Counted from the first letter of the stretch, positions 19,744 through 29,317 are shown. The stretch: 64,000 nucleotides of DNA from Mucilaginibacter frigoritolerans (GCF_007830615.1 NZ_VLLI01000004.1:248001-312000); one strand, 5' to 3'. Numbers and translations: made by a program. The notes: generated from the sequence alone by a model not told the origin.

Positions 19744-20490
19744 ATGGATAAAAAAATAAAGCTGGCAATTGTTACCGGCGGCGCATCCGGATTGGGATTG
19801 GCCACTACTAAAAAATTTGTTGAGAACAATATTAAAACCATTATTATTGGCCGTAATGAAAAGAACCTGGCCGAAGTAGCCGGTAGCCTTGGCGAACTTT
19901 GTACCTATAAGGTTTTTGATTTGGGTAATTTAAAAGAGATTCCCCAATTAATAACAGAAATAATAGCTGAACACGGACAGATTGATATATTAGTTAACAA
20001 TGCAGGTATCAACCAAAAAAAGGCTTTTACCGAGGTTACTGATGAAGATTTTCAGCAAATTATCCAAACTAACTTAACCTCGGTATTTGTATTGAGCCGG
20101 GAGGTGGCTAAAGCAATGCTAAGCAAAAAATCAGGTACTATCATCAATATCAGCTCAATGGCGGCGCAATATGGTATCCCTTATGTAATTTCATATACCG
20201 CAGCAAAAAGTGCTATTGAAGGAATGACTAAAGCTATGGCGGTTGAATTATCGCCCCAGGGCATCAGGGTAAATTGTGTGGCGCCGGGTTTTATAGCTAC
20301 CAATATGTCGGCAAAGGCACTGGATAGCGATCCGGAGCGTAAAAGAAAAGTACTTTCACGTACCCCAATGGCAAAGCTCGGTGAGCCGGAGGATATTGCC
20401 GAAGCGATACTCTATCTTGCATCAGATGGGGCTAAATATGTAACCGGTGTTATTATTCCTGTTGATGGTGGGAATTCGATAGGGTTTTAA
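19744..20490 (+). CDS. SDR oxidoreductase (candidate fructuronate reductase / D-mannonate oxidoreductase)
   Basis: 248 residues, classical short-chain dehydrogenase: NAD(P)-binding TGGASGLGLATTKKF (10-24), the NNAGINQKKAF block, catalytic Ser in INISSMAAQYG and the YTAAKS motif (Tyr and Lys), and PGFIATNM. The end DGGNSIGF is typical of the classical family. The window has UxuA but no polyol-type UxuB, and SDR-type D-mannonate oxidoreductases are known (Bacillus UxuB/YjmF), so reduction of fructuronate to mannonate is the most economical job. Other sugar-acid dehydrogenase roles, such as gluconate 5-dehydrogenase, are not excluded. Cotranscribed with LacI-1 and ended by a strong terminator. 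Confidence 0.82.
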   Translation: MDKKIKLAIVTGGASGLGLATTKKFVENNIKTIIIGRNEKNLAEVAGSLGELCTYKVFDLGNLKEIPQLITEIIAEHGQIDILVNNAGINQKKAFTEVTDEDFQQIIQTNLTSVFVLSREVAKAMLSKKSGTIINISSMAAQYGIPYVISYTAAKSAIEGMTKAMAVELSPQGIRVNCVAPGFIATNMSAKALDSDPERKRKVLSRTPMAKLGEPEDIAEAILYLASDGAKYVTGVIIPVDGGNSIGF

Positions 20491-20512
20491 AATCAGCTTA
20501 AAAAGCATAAAA

Positions 20513-20546
20513 AAACAGCGATGAGTTTTAAATTCATCGCTGTTTT
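20513..20546. terminator. Bidirectional terminator between SDR and SSS symporter genes
   Basis: AAACAGCGATGA, a short AT loop, and TCATCGCTGTTT form a 12-pair stem with a T-run on both strands. It separates the two convergent genes. Confidence 0.9.
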
Positions 20547-20572
20547 TGTTTTAGGGCTATGTGTAAAATAGC

Positions 20573-22258
20573 TTACCAGAAAATGGTGTAGAGTGCTACC
20601 AGTATGCCTGTTATAAGAGTAGCACCAACGGCAAAGCCGGTTGATGTACGAAACATTTTGGTATCCACTTCGAGTGCATTTACTTTGGTGCCTTTGGCAT
20701 TTTCAATCATCGAAATAATGTACATGCCAACTATACAAATTACAAATACTATTCCCATACGGTCAAGAAAAGGGATTTCATATAACTTAGTTACGCCATC
20801 TTTTTGAGTTACCAGTGTGGAGAAACCGTAGTTTTTCAGAAACTCCAGGTTGATATATTGGGGCATCCATTTAAAGATCACCGAAAGTAGAAACCCGCCA
20901 ATGGTTGAAAAAAGTGCCGCGTTTGAGGTGCTCTTTTTCCAGAAGAAACCAAGGATAAACATGGCAAAAATACCCGGCGATACAAACCCGGTATATTCCT
21001 GTATAAAATCAAAACCACCTTTTTTGTCGATCCCTAAATGGGTGCATATTAAAACACCAACTATCATGGCTACTACTACCGTAATTTTACCAACTACTAC
21101 CATTTTTTTATCGGTCATGGCTGGGTTGAATTTTTTGTAGATGTCCATGGTAAAAATGGTGGCAATACTATTAGCCTTGCCTGCCAGTGAGGCAACAACT
21201 GCTGCGGTAAGCGCTGCAAACGATAAGCCCTTTAATCCCGAAGGCAATAAGTTAAGCAAAACGGGGTATGATCTGTCGGGATTTAACTCACCGTTTTGCA
21301 TTAACTCGCTATGAAATACATTTTCTTTATAAAGTATGTAAGCAGCAATACCAGGCAATACCACAATAACCGGCATTAATAATTTTAAGAATGCTGCAAA
21401 GAGAATACCGCTGCGGGCAGTTTTTAAATCGGCACCTAAAGCACGTTGGGTAATGTATTGGTTGCAACCCCAATAGTTAAGGTTCACAATCCACATACCG
21501 CCAATTAATACGGTAAGGCCCGGCAATGAGGAATAATTAGGATTATCCCTATGCAAAATCATGTGGAAGTGATCGCTGGCCTGGCTACCCATCAGCTTAA
21601 GGCCGTTAAAAATACCCGAAGTATGATAATGTGTTGATACCAGGTTAATGGCAATATAGGTAGTAACCAAACCACCCAGTATTAAAAAGAAAACCTGGAT
21701 AACATCGGTATAGCCAATAACCTTCATGCCGCCCAGTGTAATAAAAACGGCAAATGTGGCCAGGCCCAATATACATATCCAGGTATCAATGCCTGATATG
21801 GTATGAACCGCCAATGCACCTAAAAATAATATGGACGTTAAATTAACAATTACATACAGCAATAACCAAAATACCGCCATAATCATAGCCACGGTTCCGT
21901 TGTACCGCTGACTAAGGAATTGAGGCATGGTATAAATCTTATTTTTAAGATATACCGGGATGAAAAATATGGCAACTATTACCAGTGTAGCAGCGGCCAT
22001 CCATTCATAAGTAGCAATGGCTATGCCCATTTTAAATCCGTTACCGCTCATTCCTACCATTTGTTCGGCCGAAATGTTAGAGGCGATGAGTGATGAGCCA
22101 ATTGCCCACCAGGTAAGGGAACCTGCGGCTAAAAAGTACTCTTTGGATGTTGCATCCCCGGTTTTTTTACGCCGGTATACCCAATATCCGTAAAGAGATA
22201 CTATTAAAAAATAGACAATAAATATCAGGATATCAGCAGTTGTTAATTGTTTGTTCAT
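20573..22258 (-). CDS. SSS-family sodium:sugar symporter (probable xylose uptake)
   Basis: 561 residues with about 14 membrane segments. SGLT-type features are SLTWWAIGSSLIASNISAEQ (47-66), the conserved GNGFKMGIAIATYEW, and WIVNLNYWGCNQYITQRALG in the middle. The family couples sodium entry to sugar uptake at the inner membrane. It is encoded 42 bases downstream of xylA on the same strand, so D-xylose is the likely substrate, possibly with xylo-oligosaccharides. No LacI-type operator was seen directly in front of it or of xylA; transcription may come from xylB or from an unrecognised promoter. Confidence 0.9.
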   Translation of the reverse strand: MNKQLTTADILIFIVYFLIVSLYGYWVYRRKKTGDATSKEYFLAAGSLTWWAIGSSLIASNISAEQMVGMSGNGFKMGIAIATYEWMAAATLVIVAIFFIPVYLKNKIYTMPQFLSQRYNGTVAMIMAVFWLLLYVIVNLTSILFLGALAVHTISGIDTWICILGLATFAVFITLGGMKVIGYTDVIQVFFLILGGLVTTYIAINLVSTHYHTSGIFNGLKLMGSQASDHFHMILHRDNPNYSSLPGLTVLIGGMWIVNLNYWGCNQYITQRALGADLKTARSGILFAAFLKLLMPVIVVLPGIAAYILYKENVFHSELMQNGELNPDRSYPVLLNLLPSGLKGLSFAALTAAVVASLAGKANSIATIFTMDIYKKFNPAMTDKKMVVVGKITVVVAMIVGVLICTHLGIDKKGGFDFIQEYTGFVSPGIFAMFILGFFWKKSTSNAALFSTIGGFLLSVIFKWMPQYINLEFLKNYGFSTLVTQKDGVTKLYEIPFLDRMGIVFVICIVGMYIISMIENAKGTKVNALEVDTKMFRTSTGFAVGATLITGILVALYTIFW

Positions 22259-22300
22259 AATTTATTTTTAGGTTTTATTGGTTGGTTTGAAAATTACGAA

Positions 22301-23632
22301 CTAAATGTAACGATTTATCAGGTTCTCCAAATACTCTTGTTTACCGCTGATGGTTTTAGGTTCACCATTTTCGGCAGCAAAGTTTCTTAAATCTTCTAAA
22401 GTAAGTTTTCCTTCTTCAAAAGCTTTTCCTTTACCACTGTCAAATGAGGCATACCTGTCTGCTCTGATTTTTTTGTAATCTGATTTTTGCAGAATCTGAT
22501 CAGCAATAACTAAAGCCCTTGCAAAAATATCCATGCCGCCAATGTGTGCGTAGAATAAGTCGGCCGGGTCAGTTGAGTTTCTGCGGATCTTAGCATCAAA
22601 GTTGATACCGCCTCCCTGAAAACCGCCAGCTTCCAATACAATCAGCATGGTTTCGGCAACTTCATTAATATTGTTCGGAAACTGATCGGTATCCCAGCCA
22701 TTTTGATAATCGCCACGGTTAGCATCCATCGAGCCCAATAAACCGGCATCAGCAGCTACCTGTAACTCATGCTGAAAAGTATGCCCAGCCAAAGTAGCGT
22801 GGTTAACTTCAAGGTTAAGTTTAAAGTCGTTTATCAAATCGTATTTCTGTAAGAAGCCTAATACAGTAGCCGCATCATAATCATACTGATGTTTGGTTGG
22901 CTCGCAAGGTTTGGGCTCAATAAAGAACGTTCCTTTAAAGCCTTGTTTGCGGGCATAATCTTTTGCGGTATGTAAAAATTTGGCCAGATGTTCCTGCTCA
23001 CGTTTCATATTGGTATTCAGCAATGACATATAGCCTTCGCGACCACCCCAGAAAACATAGTTTTCGCCGCCTAAAGCAATGGTAGCATCCATAGCTGCCT
23101 TAACCTGTGCACCTGCATGGCTCAGTACATGAAAATCAGGATTGGTTGCTGCACCATTCATGTATCTTCTGTTCGAAAACAGGTTGGCTGTTCCCCATAA
23201 TAATTTTACACCGCTTGCCGCTTGTTTTTGTTTGGCATATTCAACCAAAGCCTGCAGGCGTTTTTCATTGTCGTTCACGTCGTTGGTATAGTCAACCACA
23301 TCAACATCATGAAAACAATAATAAGGCAGGTTCATTTTGGTGATAAACTCAAATGCTGCATCCATTTTATCTTTGGCACGTTCAACAGCATCCTGTTTGG
23401 TGGCCCATGGAAATAAATGGGTAGGTTCGCCAAACGGATCGGCGCCGTTACCGCAGAAGGAGTGCCAGTAAGCACAGGCAAAGCGCAAATGATCTTTCAT
23501 GCTTTTACCGGCAACTATTTTATCTGCATCGTACCAGCGGAATGCAAGTGGATTATCTGATTGTGGCCCTTCGTATTTTACCTGGCCAATTCCCTTGAAA
23601 AATTCTTTTTCACCTACTGTAATGTTCGACAT
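22301..23632 (-). CDS. xylA: Xylose isomerase
   Basis: 443 residues, the usual length of class II xylose isomerases. Motifs in order: [11 protein letters not shown] (catalytic His), [16 protein letters not shown], the metal-binding [54 protein letters not shown] and [15 protein letters not shown]. It converts D-xylose to D-xylulose in the cytoplasm. It sits between xylB upstream (309 bases, with repeat R1 copy B in the gap) and the SSS symporter downstream (42 bases), all on the minus strand. Confidence 0.98.
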   Translation of the reverse strand: MSNITVGEKEFFKGIGQVKYEGPQSDNPLAFRWYDADKIVAGKSMKDHLRFACAYWHSFCGNGADPFGEPTHLFPWATKQDAVERAKDKMDAAFEFITKMNLPYYCFHDVDVVDYTNDVNDNEKRLQALVEYAKQKQAASGVKLLWGTANLFSNRRYMNGAATNPDFHVLSHAGAQVKAAMDATIALGGENYVFWGGREGYMSLLNTNMKREQEHLAKFLHTAKDYARKQGFKGTFFIEPKPCEPTKHQYDYDAATVLGFLQKYDLINDFKLNLEVNHATLAGHTFQHELQVAADAGLLGSMDANRGDYQNGWDTDQFPNNINEVAETMLIVLEAGGFQGGGINFDAKIRRNSTDPADLFYAHIGGMDIFARALVIADQILQKSDYKKIRADRYASFDSGKGKAFEEGKLTLEDLRNFAAENGEPKTISGKQEYLENLINRYI

Positions 23633-23940
23633 ATGTGTATGAATTAATTATTTGATTATTGATTTTATATTTCTGTTATTTCTTTCTATAGTTTAGTTTT
23701 CCAATTGCCATGATTACCTTCTTTGCGCGAAGCGGAGAGAAGGTCGACCAGCGTAGCGTCGTCGGGATGAGTCGACACCGCTAATGTATTTACGTTAATG
23801 CAGCTTGCAGAGTTGACTCACCCGAACATTGCTTCGCTCGTTCACCCTCTCTTTTGCCAGCAAAAAAGAGGGTCAGCCCTCTTTTTTAGCCTCCTGACAC
23901 CCTCTTCATCTTTCGAAGGCCCTGTGTTTAAAACCCATCG
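23633..23940. other. Gap between xylB and xylA
   Basis: 308 bases holding repeat R1 copy B (23716-23826), then a CCCTCTCTTTTTTGCC-like hairpin segment (about 23842-23885, arms around CCCTCTCTTTTTTGC and AAAAAGAGGG). No coding sequence is supported; the insertion separates two genes that would otherwise be adjacent. Confidence 0.55.
23716..23826 (+). repeat. Dispersed intergenic repeat R1, copy B
   Basis: Plus-strand match to the reverse complement of 526-646. Long blocks are identical: the first 35 bases from ACCTTCTTTGCGCGAAGCGG, then GTCGGGATGAGTCGA, TTTACGTTAATG, and ACTCACCCGA. It lies between xylB and xylA. Confidence 0.75.
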
Positions 23941-25422
23941 TTATAGTTCTGCCAGCTGTTTTTCAAGCAATACTTTCCATTCCTGATAAGCTGTTTCCAA
24001 CTGCTGTGATTTTGGCTCAATTAATTGTAATGGATGCATATTGCTAAACGCTTCGGCCGGCGATTTAAATATTTGTGATCCTATGCCTGCCCCTAATGCT
24101 GCACCAACACTGCCATCGTTTTTGTAAAGCTCAACAGGTACGCCGGTTATATTTACAAATGTTTCTGCAAAAAGGCCGCTTAAAAACAAGTTGGCTTTGC
24201 CTGCCCTTATCACAGATGGATTCATGCCGTTGCTGCGCATAATATCCAATCCGTAACGGAATGAAAATGCAATGCCTTCCTGCACCGCCCTAAACAGGTG
24301 TGCACGGGTATGTAAGTTAAGATCGATGTTTTGCAGGTGTACGCCAACCAGCTTATTGTTCAGCATCCGTTCGGCACCATTGCCAAAAGGTAAAATGCGG
24401 AGTCCGTCGCTGCCAACAGGTGCGCCTGCCGCCTCATCATTCATCTGCTGGTAACTTACCGATGTACCGAATAAGCTTTTTACCCAGCGATTAAGGCTGC
24501 CAGTGCCGTTAATACATAGCAATACGCCCAGTCGTTTTTGTTCTTCAGTATAGTTAACGTGGGCAAACGTATTAACCCGTGATTGTTTGTCATAAGCAAG
24601 CTGATCGCTCACGCCATAAATTACGCCCGATGTCCCTGCGGTAGCCGCTACTTCACCCGGATTTAATACATTTAGTGAAAGCGCATTATTAGGCTGATCG
24701 CCTGCCTTATATGCTACCGGGATACCCGCTTTTAAGCGTAGTGCTTTTGCAATTTCGGGCAATAAACCGCCATGATTAGAAAACACCGGACGGATCTCCG
24801 GAAAAAGCGAAAGGGAAAATCCAAAATAGTTAGTCACGTCTTCAGACAATCGATTGCCGGAAAAGTCATAAAAAACGCCTTCAGAAAGGGCCGATACAGA
24901 GGTGGTAATTTCGCCGGTTAAACACATGGCAATAAAATCGCCGGGCAGCATTATTTTGTCTGTCTGCTCATAAATTTTTGGTTCGTTTTTCTTTACCCAT
25001 GCCAGTTTTGAAGCAGTGAAATTTCCGGGAGAGTTTAGTAGATGCGAAAGGCATTTTTCTTCGCCAATGGTTTCAAATGCTTTATCGCCAATTTCAACAG
25101 CGCGGCTATCGCACCAAATAATGCTGTTGCGCAATACCCGTTGCTGCTTATCTACTAAAACCAGCCCATGCATCTGGTAAGCAATACCAATAGCCGATAT
25201 ATCAGCAGGTTGATATTTGCCCGAATGATGGCACAAATTAATAGCATGCTGTACATTTTCCCACCACATATCAGGCGATTGCTCGGCCCAGCCCGGTTTA
25301 ACGGCTATAATAGGTGTCTCCTCATCGGGATATTGTGCCGATGCAACAACCGTTTGTGTTGCGGCCTCAACAACAGAAACTTTAATGGACGAGGTCCCGA
25401 TATCTATACCTAATAGTAACAT
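23941..25422 (-). CDS. xylB: Xylulokinase (FGGY family)
   Basis: 493 residues. N-terminal ATPase domain: LLGIDIGTSSIKVSVVEA (3-20), AIGIAYQMHGLVLVD with the xylulokinase-type QMHG motif, and NSIIWCDSRAVEIG. The C-terminal domain has AGTSGVIYGVSD, GTGSLNRWVK and FLSGLFAETFVNIT before the ATP-binding segment GSVGAALGAGIG. It phosphorylates D-xylulose to xylulose 5-phosphate for the pentose phosphate pathway. It is first in the minus-strand run xylB-xylA-SSS, divergent from LacI-2 and sharing with it the operator at 25515. Confidence 0.96.
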   Translation of the reverse strand: MLLLGIDIGTSSIKVSVVEAATQTVVASAQYPDEETPIIAVKPGWAEQSPDMWWENVQHAINLCHHSGKYQPADISAIGIAYQMHGLVLVDKQQRVLRNSIIWCDSRAVEIGDKAFETIGEEKCLSHLLNSPGNFTASKLAWVKKNEPKIYEQTDKIMLPGDFIAMCLTGEITTSVSALSEGVFYDFSGNRLSEDVTNYFGFSLSLFPEIRPVFSNHGGLLPEIAKALRLKAGIPVAYKAGDQPNNALSLNVLNPGEVAATAGTSGVIYGVSDQLAYDKQSRVNTFAHVNYTEEQKRLGVLLCINGTGSLNRWVKSLFGTSVSYQQMNDEAAGAPVGSDGLRILPFGNGAERMLNNKLVGVHLQNIDLNLHTRAHLFRAVQEGIAFSFRYGLDIMRSNGMNPSVIRAGKANLFLSGLFAETFVNITGVPVELYKNDGSVGAALGAGIGSQIFKSPAEAFSNMHPLQLIEPKSQQLETAYQEWKVLLEKQLAEL

Positions 25423-25514
25423 TACTTTTGGTGATGATTTAAATTTATTTAATAATGACGGTTTATAAACTGGTAATGATTTACAGCAACGAAATTAAAT
25501 TATTTTTTTAATCC

Positions 25515-25526
25515 GCAATCGATTGC
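25515..25526. promoter_or_regulatory. LacI-type operator in the xylB / LacI-2 divergent gap
   Basis: GCAATCGATTGC inside an 18-base perfect palindrome TCCGCAATCGATTGCGGA (25512-25529). It lies 31 bases before the LacI-2 ATG and 92 bases before xylB, so it could control both. Confidence 0.72.
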
Positions 25527-25557
25527 GGAAATTTATTTTCATATTTTTACAAAAATC

Positions 25558-26595
25558 ATGAAAAGTAAAAAAAGAACTACCATATATGATATTGCCGAAA
25601 AGCTGAATATTGCTGCTTCGTCGGTTTCAAGAGCATTGAGCAACAGCAACCATGTTAATGAAGCCACCAAAAAATTAGTCCTTAAAACCGCAGCCGAACT
25701 AAACTACAAGCGCAATACCCTGGCATCAAACCTGCGCAAGGGCAAGTCAAAAACAATTGGAGTGGTGGTTCCCTTTATTAATCAAAACTTTTTTTCCAAT
25801 GTAATTGCCGGTATTGAGGAAGCTTCTTACCAAAAAGGATATAACCTGATCATCTGCCAGTCCAACGAGTTGCAGAGTAAAGAGATAAAATGTGTTAATA
25901 CACTCATTAATCAGCATGTTGATTGTATTGTGATCTCGCTTTCTGTTGATAGCTCTGATCATCAGCACCTGCAAAATGTAATAGATAATGGTATTGAGCT
26001 GATTCAGTTTGACCGTGTGGCAGATGAACTGGAAACATTGAAAGTAATAAACGATAATGAGCAGGCCTCATTTGAAGCGGTATCGCACATGATAGAACAA
26101 GGCTACAAGCGTATAGCTTTGCTTGAAGGACCACAGAACCTGCAAATTTTCAGACAACGGAAAGTAGGTTACCTGAATGCGTTGAAGAAATACGATATGC
26201 CCATTTTGGACGAGCTGATTATTGAAAATGCCTGGACAAAAGAATTGGGTGCAAACGCTACCCGCAAATTATTGAATTTACCCGAACCTCCTGATGCCAT
26301 TTTCGCTTCCACATCTGATTTTTCGGCACTCGGTGTGCTGGAAGTAGCATCAGTAATGGGCATTAAAGTGCCTTCACAATTAGGCATCTGTGGCTACTCA
26401 AACGAGGCCTTTACAGAAATTACCAGCCCATCCATTACCACCATTGATCAGTTTAGTGTGTACATGGGTAAAACCGTTGCCAACCTGTATTTTCAGGAAA
26501 TGGAAAATAAAGATGAAACGGAAGTTGTACCTAAAATAATCAGCATTAAACCTAAACTGCTTATCCGGTCATCAACCCAACGAAAAACGGTTTAA
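25558..26595 (+). CDS. LacI-family transcriptional regulator 2 (xylose-type)
   Basis: 345 residues. Helix-turn-helix TIYDIAEKLNIAASSVSRAL (8-27), hinge ASNLRKGKSKTIGVVVPFIN, and a sugar-binding domain with CIVISLSVDSSD, ELIQFDRV, GYKRIALLEG, PPDAIFASTSDFSALG and GICGYSNEAF. Divergent from xylB with an operator in between, so it probably controls xylose catabolism and its own gene. Its recognition helix resembles that of LacI-1 (AATVSRGL against ASSVSRAL), so the two may read overlapping sets of the same palindrome. Confidence 0.9.
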   Translation: MKSKKRTTIYDIAEKLNIAASSVSRALSNSNHVNEATKKLVLKTAAELNYKRNTLASNLRKGKSKTIGVVVPFINQNFFSNVIAGIEEASYQKGYNLIICQSNELQSKEIKCVNTLINQHVDCIVISLSVDSSDHQHLQNVIDNGIELIQFDRVADELETLKVINDNEQASFEAVSHMIEQGYKRIALLEGPQNLQIFRQRKVGYLNALKKYDMPILDELIIENAWTKELGANATRKLLNLPEPPDAIFASTSDFSALGVLEVASVMGIKVPSQLGICGYSNEAFTEITSPSITTIDQFSVYMGKTVANLYFQEMENKDETEVVPKIISIKPKLLIRSSTQRKTV

Positions 26596-26755
26596 ATAAC
26601 TAATAACCGTATCCTCATCATAATAATTGCTGTTTACTGCGGATATTTAACATTTCATATACAATATTTAAACATTCGTAGCATTTGATAACTGGCGCTA
26701 TCAATACATTTACAACCAATTGTATTACCTAAAAAGCCACCACTTAATAAATACT

Positions 26756-29173
26756 ATGTTAAAAAGAAGAGCGATCGCCAAAAACAAAATTTGGGCACTG
26801 TTAATGCTGTTATCTGGCCTTACAGTTAATTTTTCTGCCAAAGCAGCCATTAAATCATACAAAAAGGACGCAGCCGGGATAACCTTTTCATTAGATAAAG
26901 GTTTGATGAGGATAAAAATATGCAGCAGCGACATTGTTGAAGTTAAGTACACCATATTTGATGCTTTTGAGAAAAAGGAATCACTTGTAGTTAATAACCC
27001 CTGGACCAATAAAACCACTTTTTCGGTAACTGAAGCCAATGGTAGTATTATTATCACCACTTCGCGCTTAAAGCTTATCGTAAACAAAGCCACCAATGCC
27101 ATAACTTATGCTGATAAGAATGGGAAGGTGATTACCGCTGAAGATAATACTGAAAATAAAACCATGCAGGCTGCAACCATTGCAGGTATCAATACCTATA
27201 ACGTTAGCACACAATTTAAATCGCCGGCAGATGAGGCACTTTATGGGCTGGGCTGCCATCCGGAAGATTCATTGTCAATAAATTACAAGGGCCGTAATCA
27301 GGAAATGCTGATTAAGTACATGACCGGCGCTATTCCGGTACTGTTATCAACCAAAGGTTATGGCCTGTTGTGGGATAATTATGCTGCCTCCAATTTTTAT
27401 GGTGGCGAAGCCGGGAACACTAAATTTAAATATGTATCTGAAAGTGGTAAGCAGGTTGATTATTACTTCTTTTACGGTCCAGATTTTGATCAGATAATTA
27501 ACCTTTACCGTATTGCAACAGGTAAGGCTCCTATGTTTCCGAAATGGGCATTTGGATTGTTCCAATCGCAGGATAGGTATAAAACGCAGGAGGAGATTTT
27601 GTCGGTTAAAAATAATTACCGCAATAACCATATCCCGGTTGATGCCATTGTGCAGGATTGGTACTGGTGGTCGCCGCTACCCATTGGTTCACATATCATG
27701 AACCATGAGCGCTATCCTGATCCTAAAGCAATGGTTGATGAACTGCACAAAGCAAACATGCATGCCATGATATCCATATGGCCCGTATTTGGCAGTGGCA
27801 CCAATAACTTTGATGACCTCAAAAGCAAAGGTTATTTAACAAGCATTACCTGGGATAATTTTGTTACCCATACTTTTGATACTTATTACGATGCGCACAA
27901 CCCCAAAGCACGTGCATTATACTGGAAACAGGCAAAAGACAGCATAATTGCCCGTTATGGATGGGATGCCTGGTGGGTTGACCAATGCGAGCCCGATAAC
28001 GGCTCATTACTGGATGAACGCCGCAAAGCCGATTTTTCGGTAGGCAAGGGGATTGATTATTTTAATACTTACTCTTTAGAACATTCAAAGGGCCTTTATG
28101 AGGGATGGCGCAAAGATATTCCGGGTAAACGAGCTTTCCTTTTAATCAGGCAGTCGTTTGCGGGCGAGCAGCGCAATGCCGCTACTTTATGGTCTTCTGA
28201 TGTTACAACTACCTTCTCATCTTTACGCAACCAGGTTCCGCAAGGTATTAATGCTTGTGTTTCTGGTATTCCATACTGGACATCAGATATTGGTGGTTAC
28301 ATATCGCATGTATCGCCTGATGGCATTCCCGATTGGTCAAAACCAGACTACCGCGAGCTATTTACCCGCTGGTTCCAGTTCGGTACTTTTAGTCCTATTA
28401 TGCGCATCCACGGCAAGGGCGAAAGAGCTTTGTTCTCCAATAACTGGGATGATAGCACCAAAGCCATCCTGTTAAAATATGATAAACTGCGTTACCGCTT
28501 GCTGCCTTACGTTTATTCGCTTGCAGGCCGTGTAACCAGCCAAAATTATACCATAATGCGCGCCCTTACTTTCGATTTCAGGAATGATCCGGGTGTGTAT
28601 AATATTAAGGATCAGTATATGTTTGGCCCGGCTATTTTGGTTAACCCGGTAACTGAGCAGCTTTATACAGGGCCAAAGGCAGCCGAAGGCAAAACCACAC
28701 GTAACGTTTACCTGCCGGCATCGGCTCAATGGTATGATTTTTATACCGGGCAGTTATACCAGGGCGGTCAAACCATCGCGGCAGCAGCGCCTATCAGCAT
28801 TATACCTTTATACGTTAAAGCAGGCTCAATAGTGCCAATGGGCCCTGAGGTTGAATACGCTACCCAAAAAACCAACAAGGTTATTGAAGTACGTATTTAC
28901 CCGGGAGCAAACGGACAGTTTACTATTTATGAGGATGAGAATGACAGTTATAACTACGAAAAAGGACAATCGGCAACCTTTACCTTAACCTGGAATGATA
29001 AACTGCACCAGCTAAATATTTCAGATACTAAGGGTAGTTTTCCGGGCATGCTTAAACAACGTACACTTAATGTGGTACTGGTAAAAGGCAGCCACGGATC
29101 AGGTACCGGCACTGTAAATAATTTTGATAAAACCATAAAATACGCTGGCAAAGCCCTGTCAGTTAAGTTATAA
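26756..29173 (+). CDS. GH31 alpha-xylosidase-like glycoside hydrolase
   Basis: 805 residues from the ATG at 26756, which opens a good signal peptide (LLMLLSGLTVNFSAKA). An in-frame TTG at 26720 would add 12 residues before it and is less likely. GH31 architecture: N-terminal beta-sandwich with ADEALYGLG, barrel from about 225 (APMFPKWAFGLFQSQDRY), nucleophile in WWVDQCEPD as Asp409, acid/base in WSSDVTTTF as Asp482, GIPYWTSDIGGY, then FGTFSPIMRIHG and a C-terminal sandwich. The Gln-Cys-Glu-Pro-Asp motif is typical of the alpha-xylosidase group. Substrate could be alpha-xylosides such as isoprimeverose; how this fits xylan is unclear. Monocistronic, with a terminator after it. Confidence 0.9.
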   Translation: MLKRRAIAKNKIWALLMLLSGLTVNFSAKAAIKSYKKDAAGITFSLDKGLMRIKICSSDIVEVKYTIFDAFEKKESLVVNNPWTNKTTFSVTEANGSIIITTSRLKLIVNKATNAITYADKNGKVITAEDNTENKTMQAATIAGINTYNVSTQFKSPADEALYGLGCHPEDSLSINYKGRNQEMLIKYMTGAIPVLLSTKGYGLLWDNYAASNFYGGEAGNTKFKYVSESGKQVDYYFFYGPDFDQIINLYRIATGKAPMFPKWAFGLFQSQDRYKTQEEILSVKNNYRNNHIPVDAIVQDWYWWSPLPIGSHIMNHERYPDPKAMVDELHKANMHAMISIWPVFGSGTNNFDDLKSKGYLTSITWDNFVTHTFDTYYDAHNPKARALYWKQAKDSIIARYGWDAWWVDQCEPDNGSLLDERRKADFSVGKGIDYFNTYSLEHSKGLYEGWRKDIPGKRAFLLIRQSFAGEQRNAATLWSSDVTTTFSSLRNQVPQGINACVSGIPYWTSDIGGYISHVSPDGIPDWSKPDYRELFTRWFQFGTFSPIMRIHGKGERALFSNNWDDSTKAILLKYDKLRYRLLPYVYSLAGRVTSQNYTIMRALTFDFRNDPGVYNIKDQYMFGPAILVNPVTEQLYTGPKAAEGKTTRNVYLPASAQWYDFYTGQLYQGGQTIAAAAPISIIPLYVKAGSIVPMGPEVEYATQKTNKVIEVRIYPGANGQFTIYEDENDSYNYEKGQSATFTLTWNDKLHQLNISDTKGSFPGMLKQRTLNVVLVKGSHGSGTGTVNNFDKTIKYAGKALSVKL

Positions 29174-29188
29174 ATAACACCCTTTAGT

Positions 29189-29228
29189 GCCCCTGCAATC
29201 GATTTTAAAGATTGCAGGGGCATTTTTT
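29189..29228 (+). terminator. Rho-independent terminator after GH31
   Basis: GCCCCTGCAATC, loop, GATTGCAGGGGC: a 12-pair stem followed by CATTTTTTATTTTTT. The stem happens to contain the sequence CTGCAATCGATT, which resembles half of the LacI-type operator. Confidence 0.92.
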
Positions 29229-29317
29229 ATTTTTTATCAATTAGTGTTGTTTTAACATTTATTTTTATCTTAGTAAACGGTATTTCGTCCTGAAAATACG
29301 TTGAACCAATTATAATT

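Noticed and set aside
24846..24857. ACAATCGATTGC inside xylB, like the LacI operator
   Set aside because: One mismatch and within a conserved coding segment; possible intragenic operator, but not supported over chance.
26720..26755. Upstream TTG start for GH31
   Set aside because: The ATG at 26756 gives the signal peptide directly; the added 12 residues lack support.
29195..29206. CTGCAATCGATT resembling the LacI operator
   Set aside because: It is part of the GH31 terminator stem.
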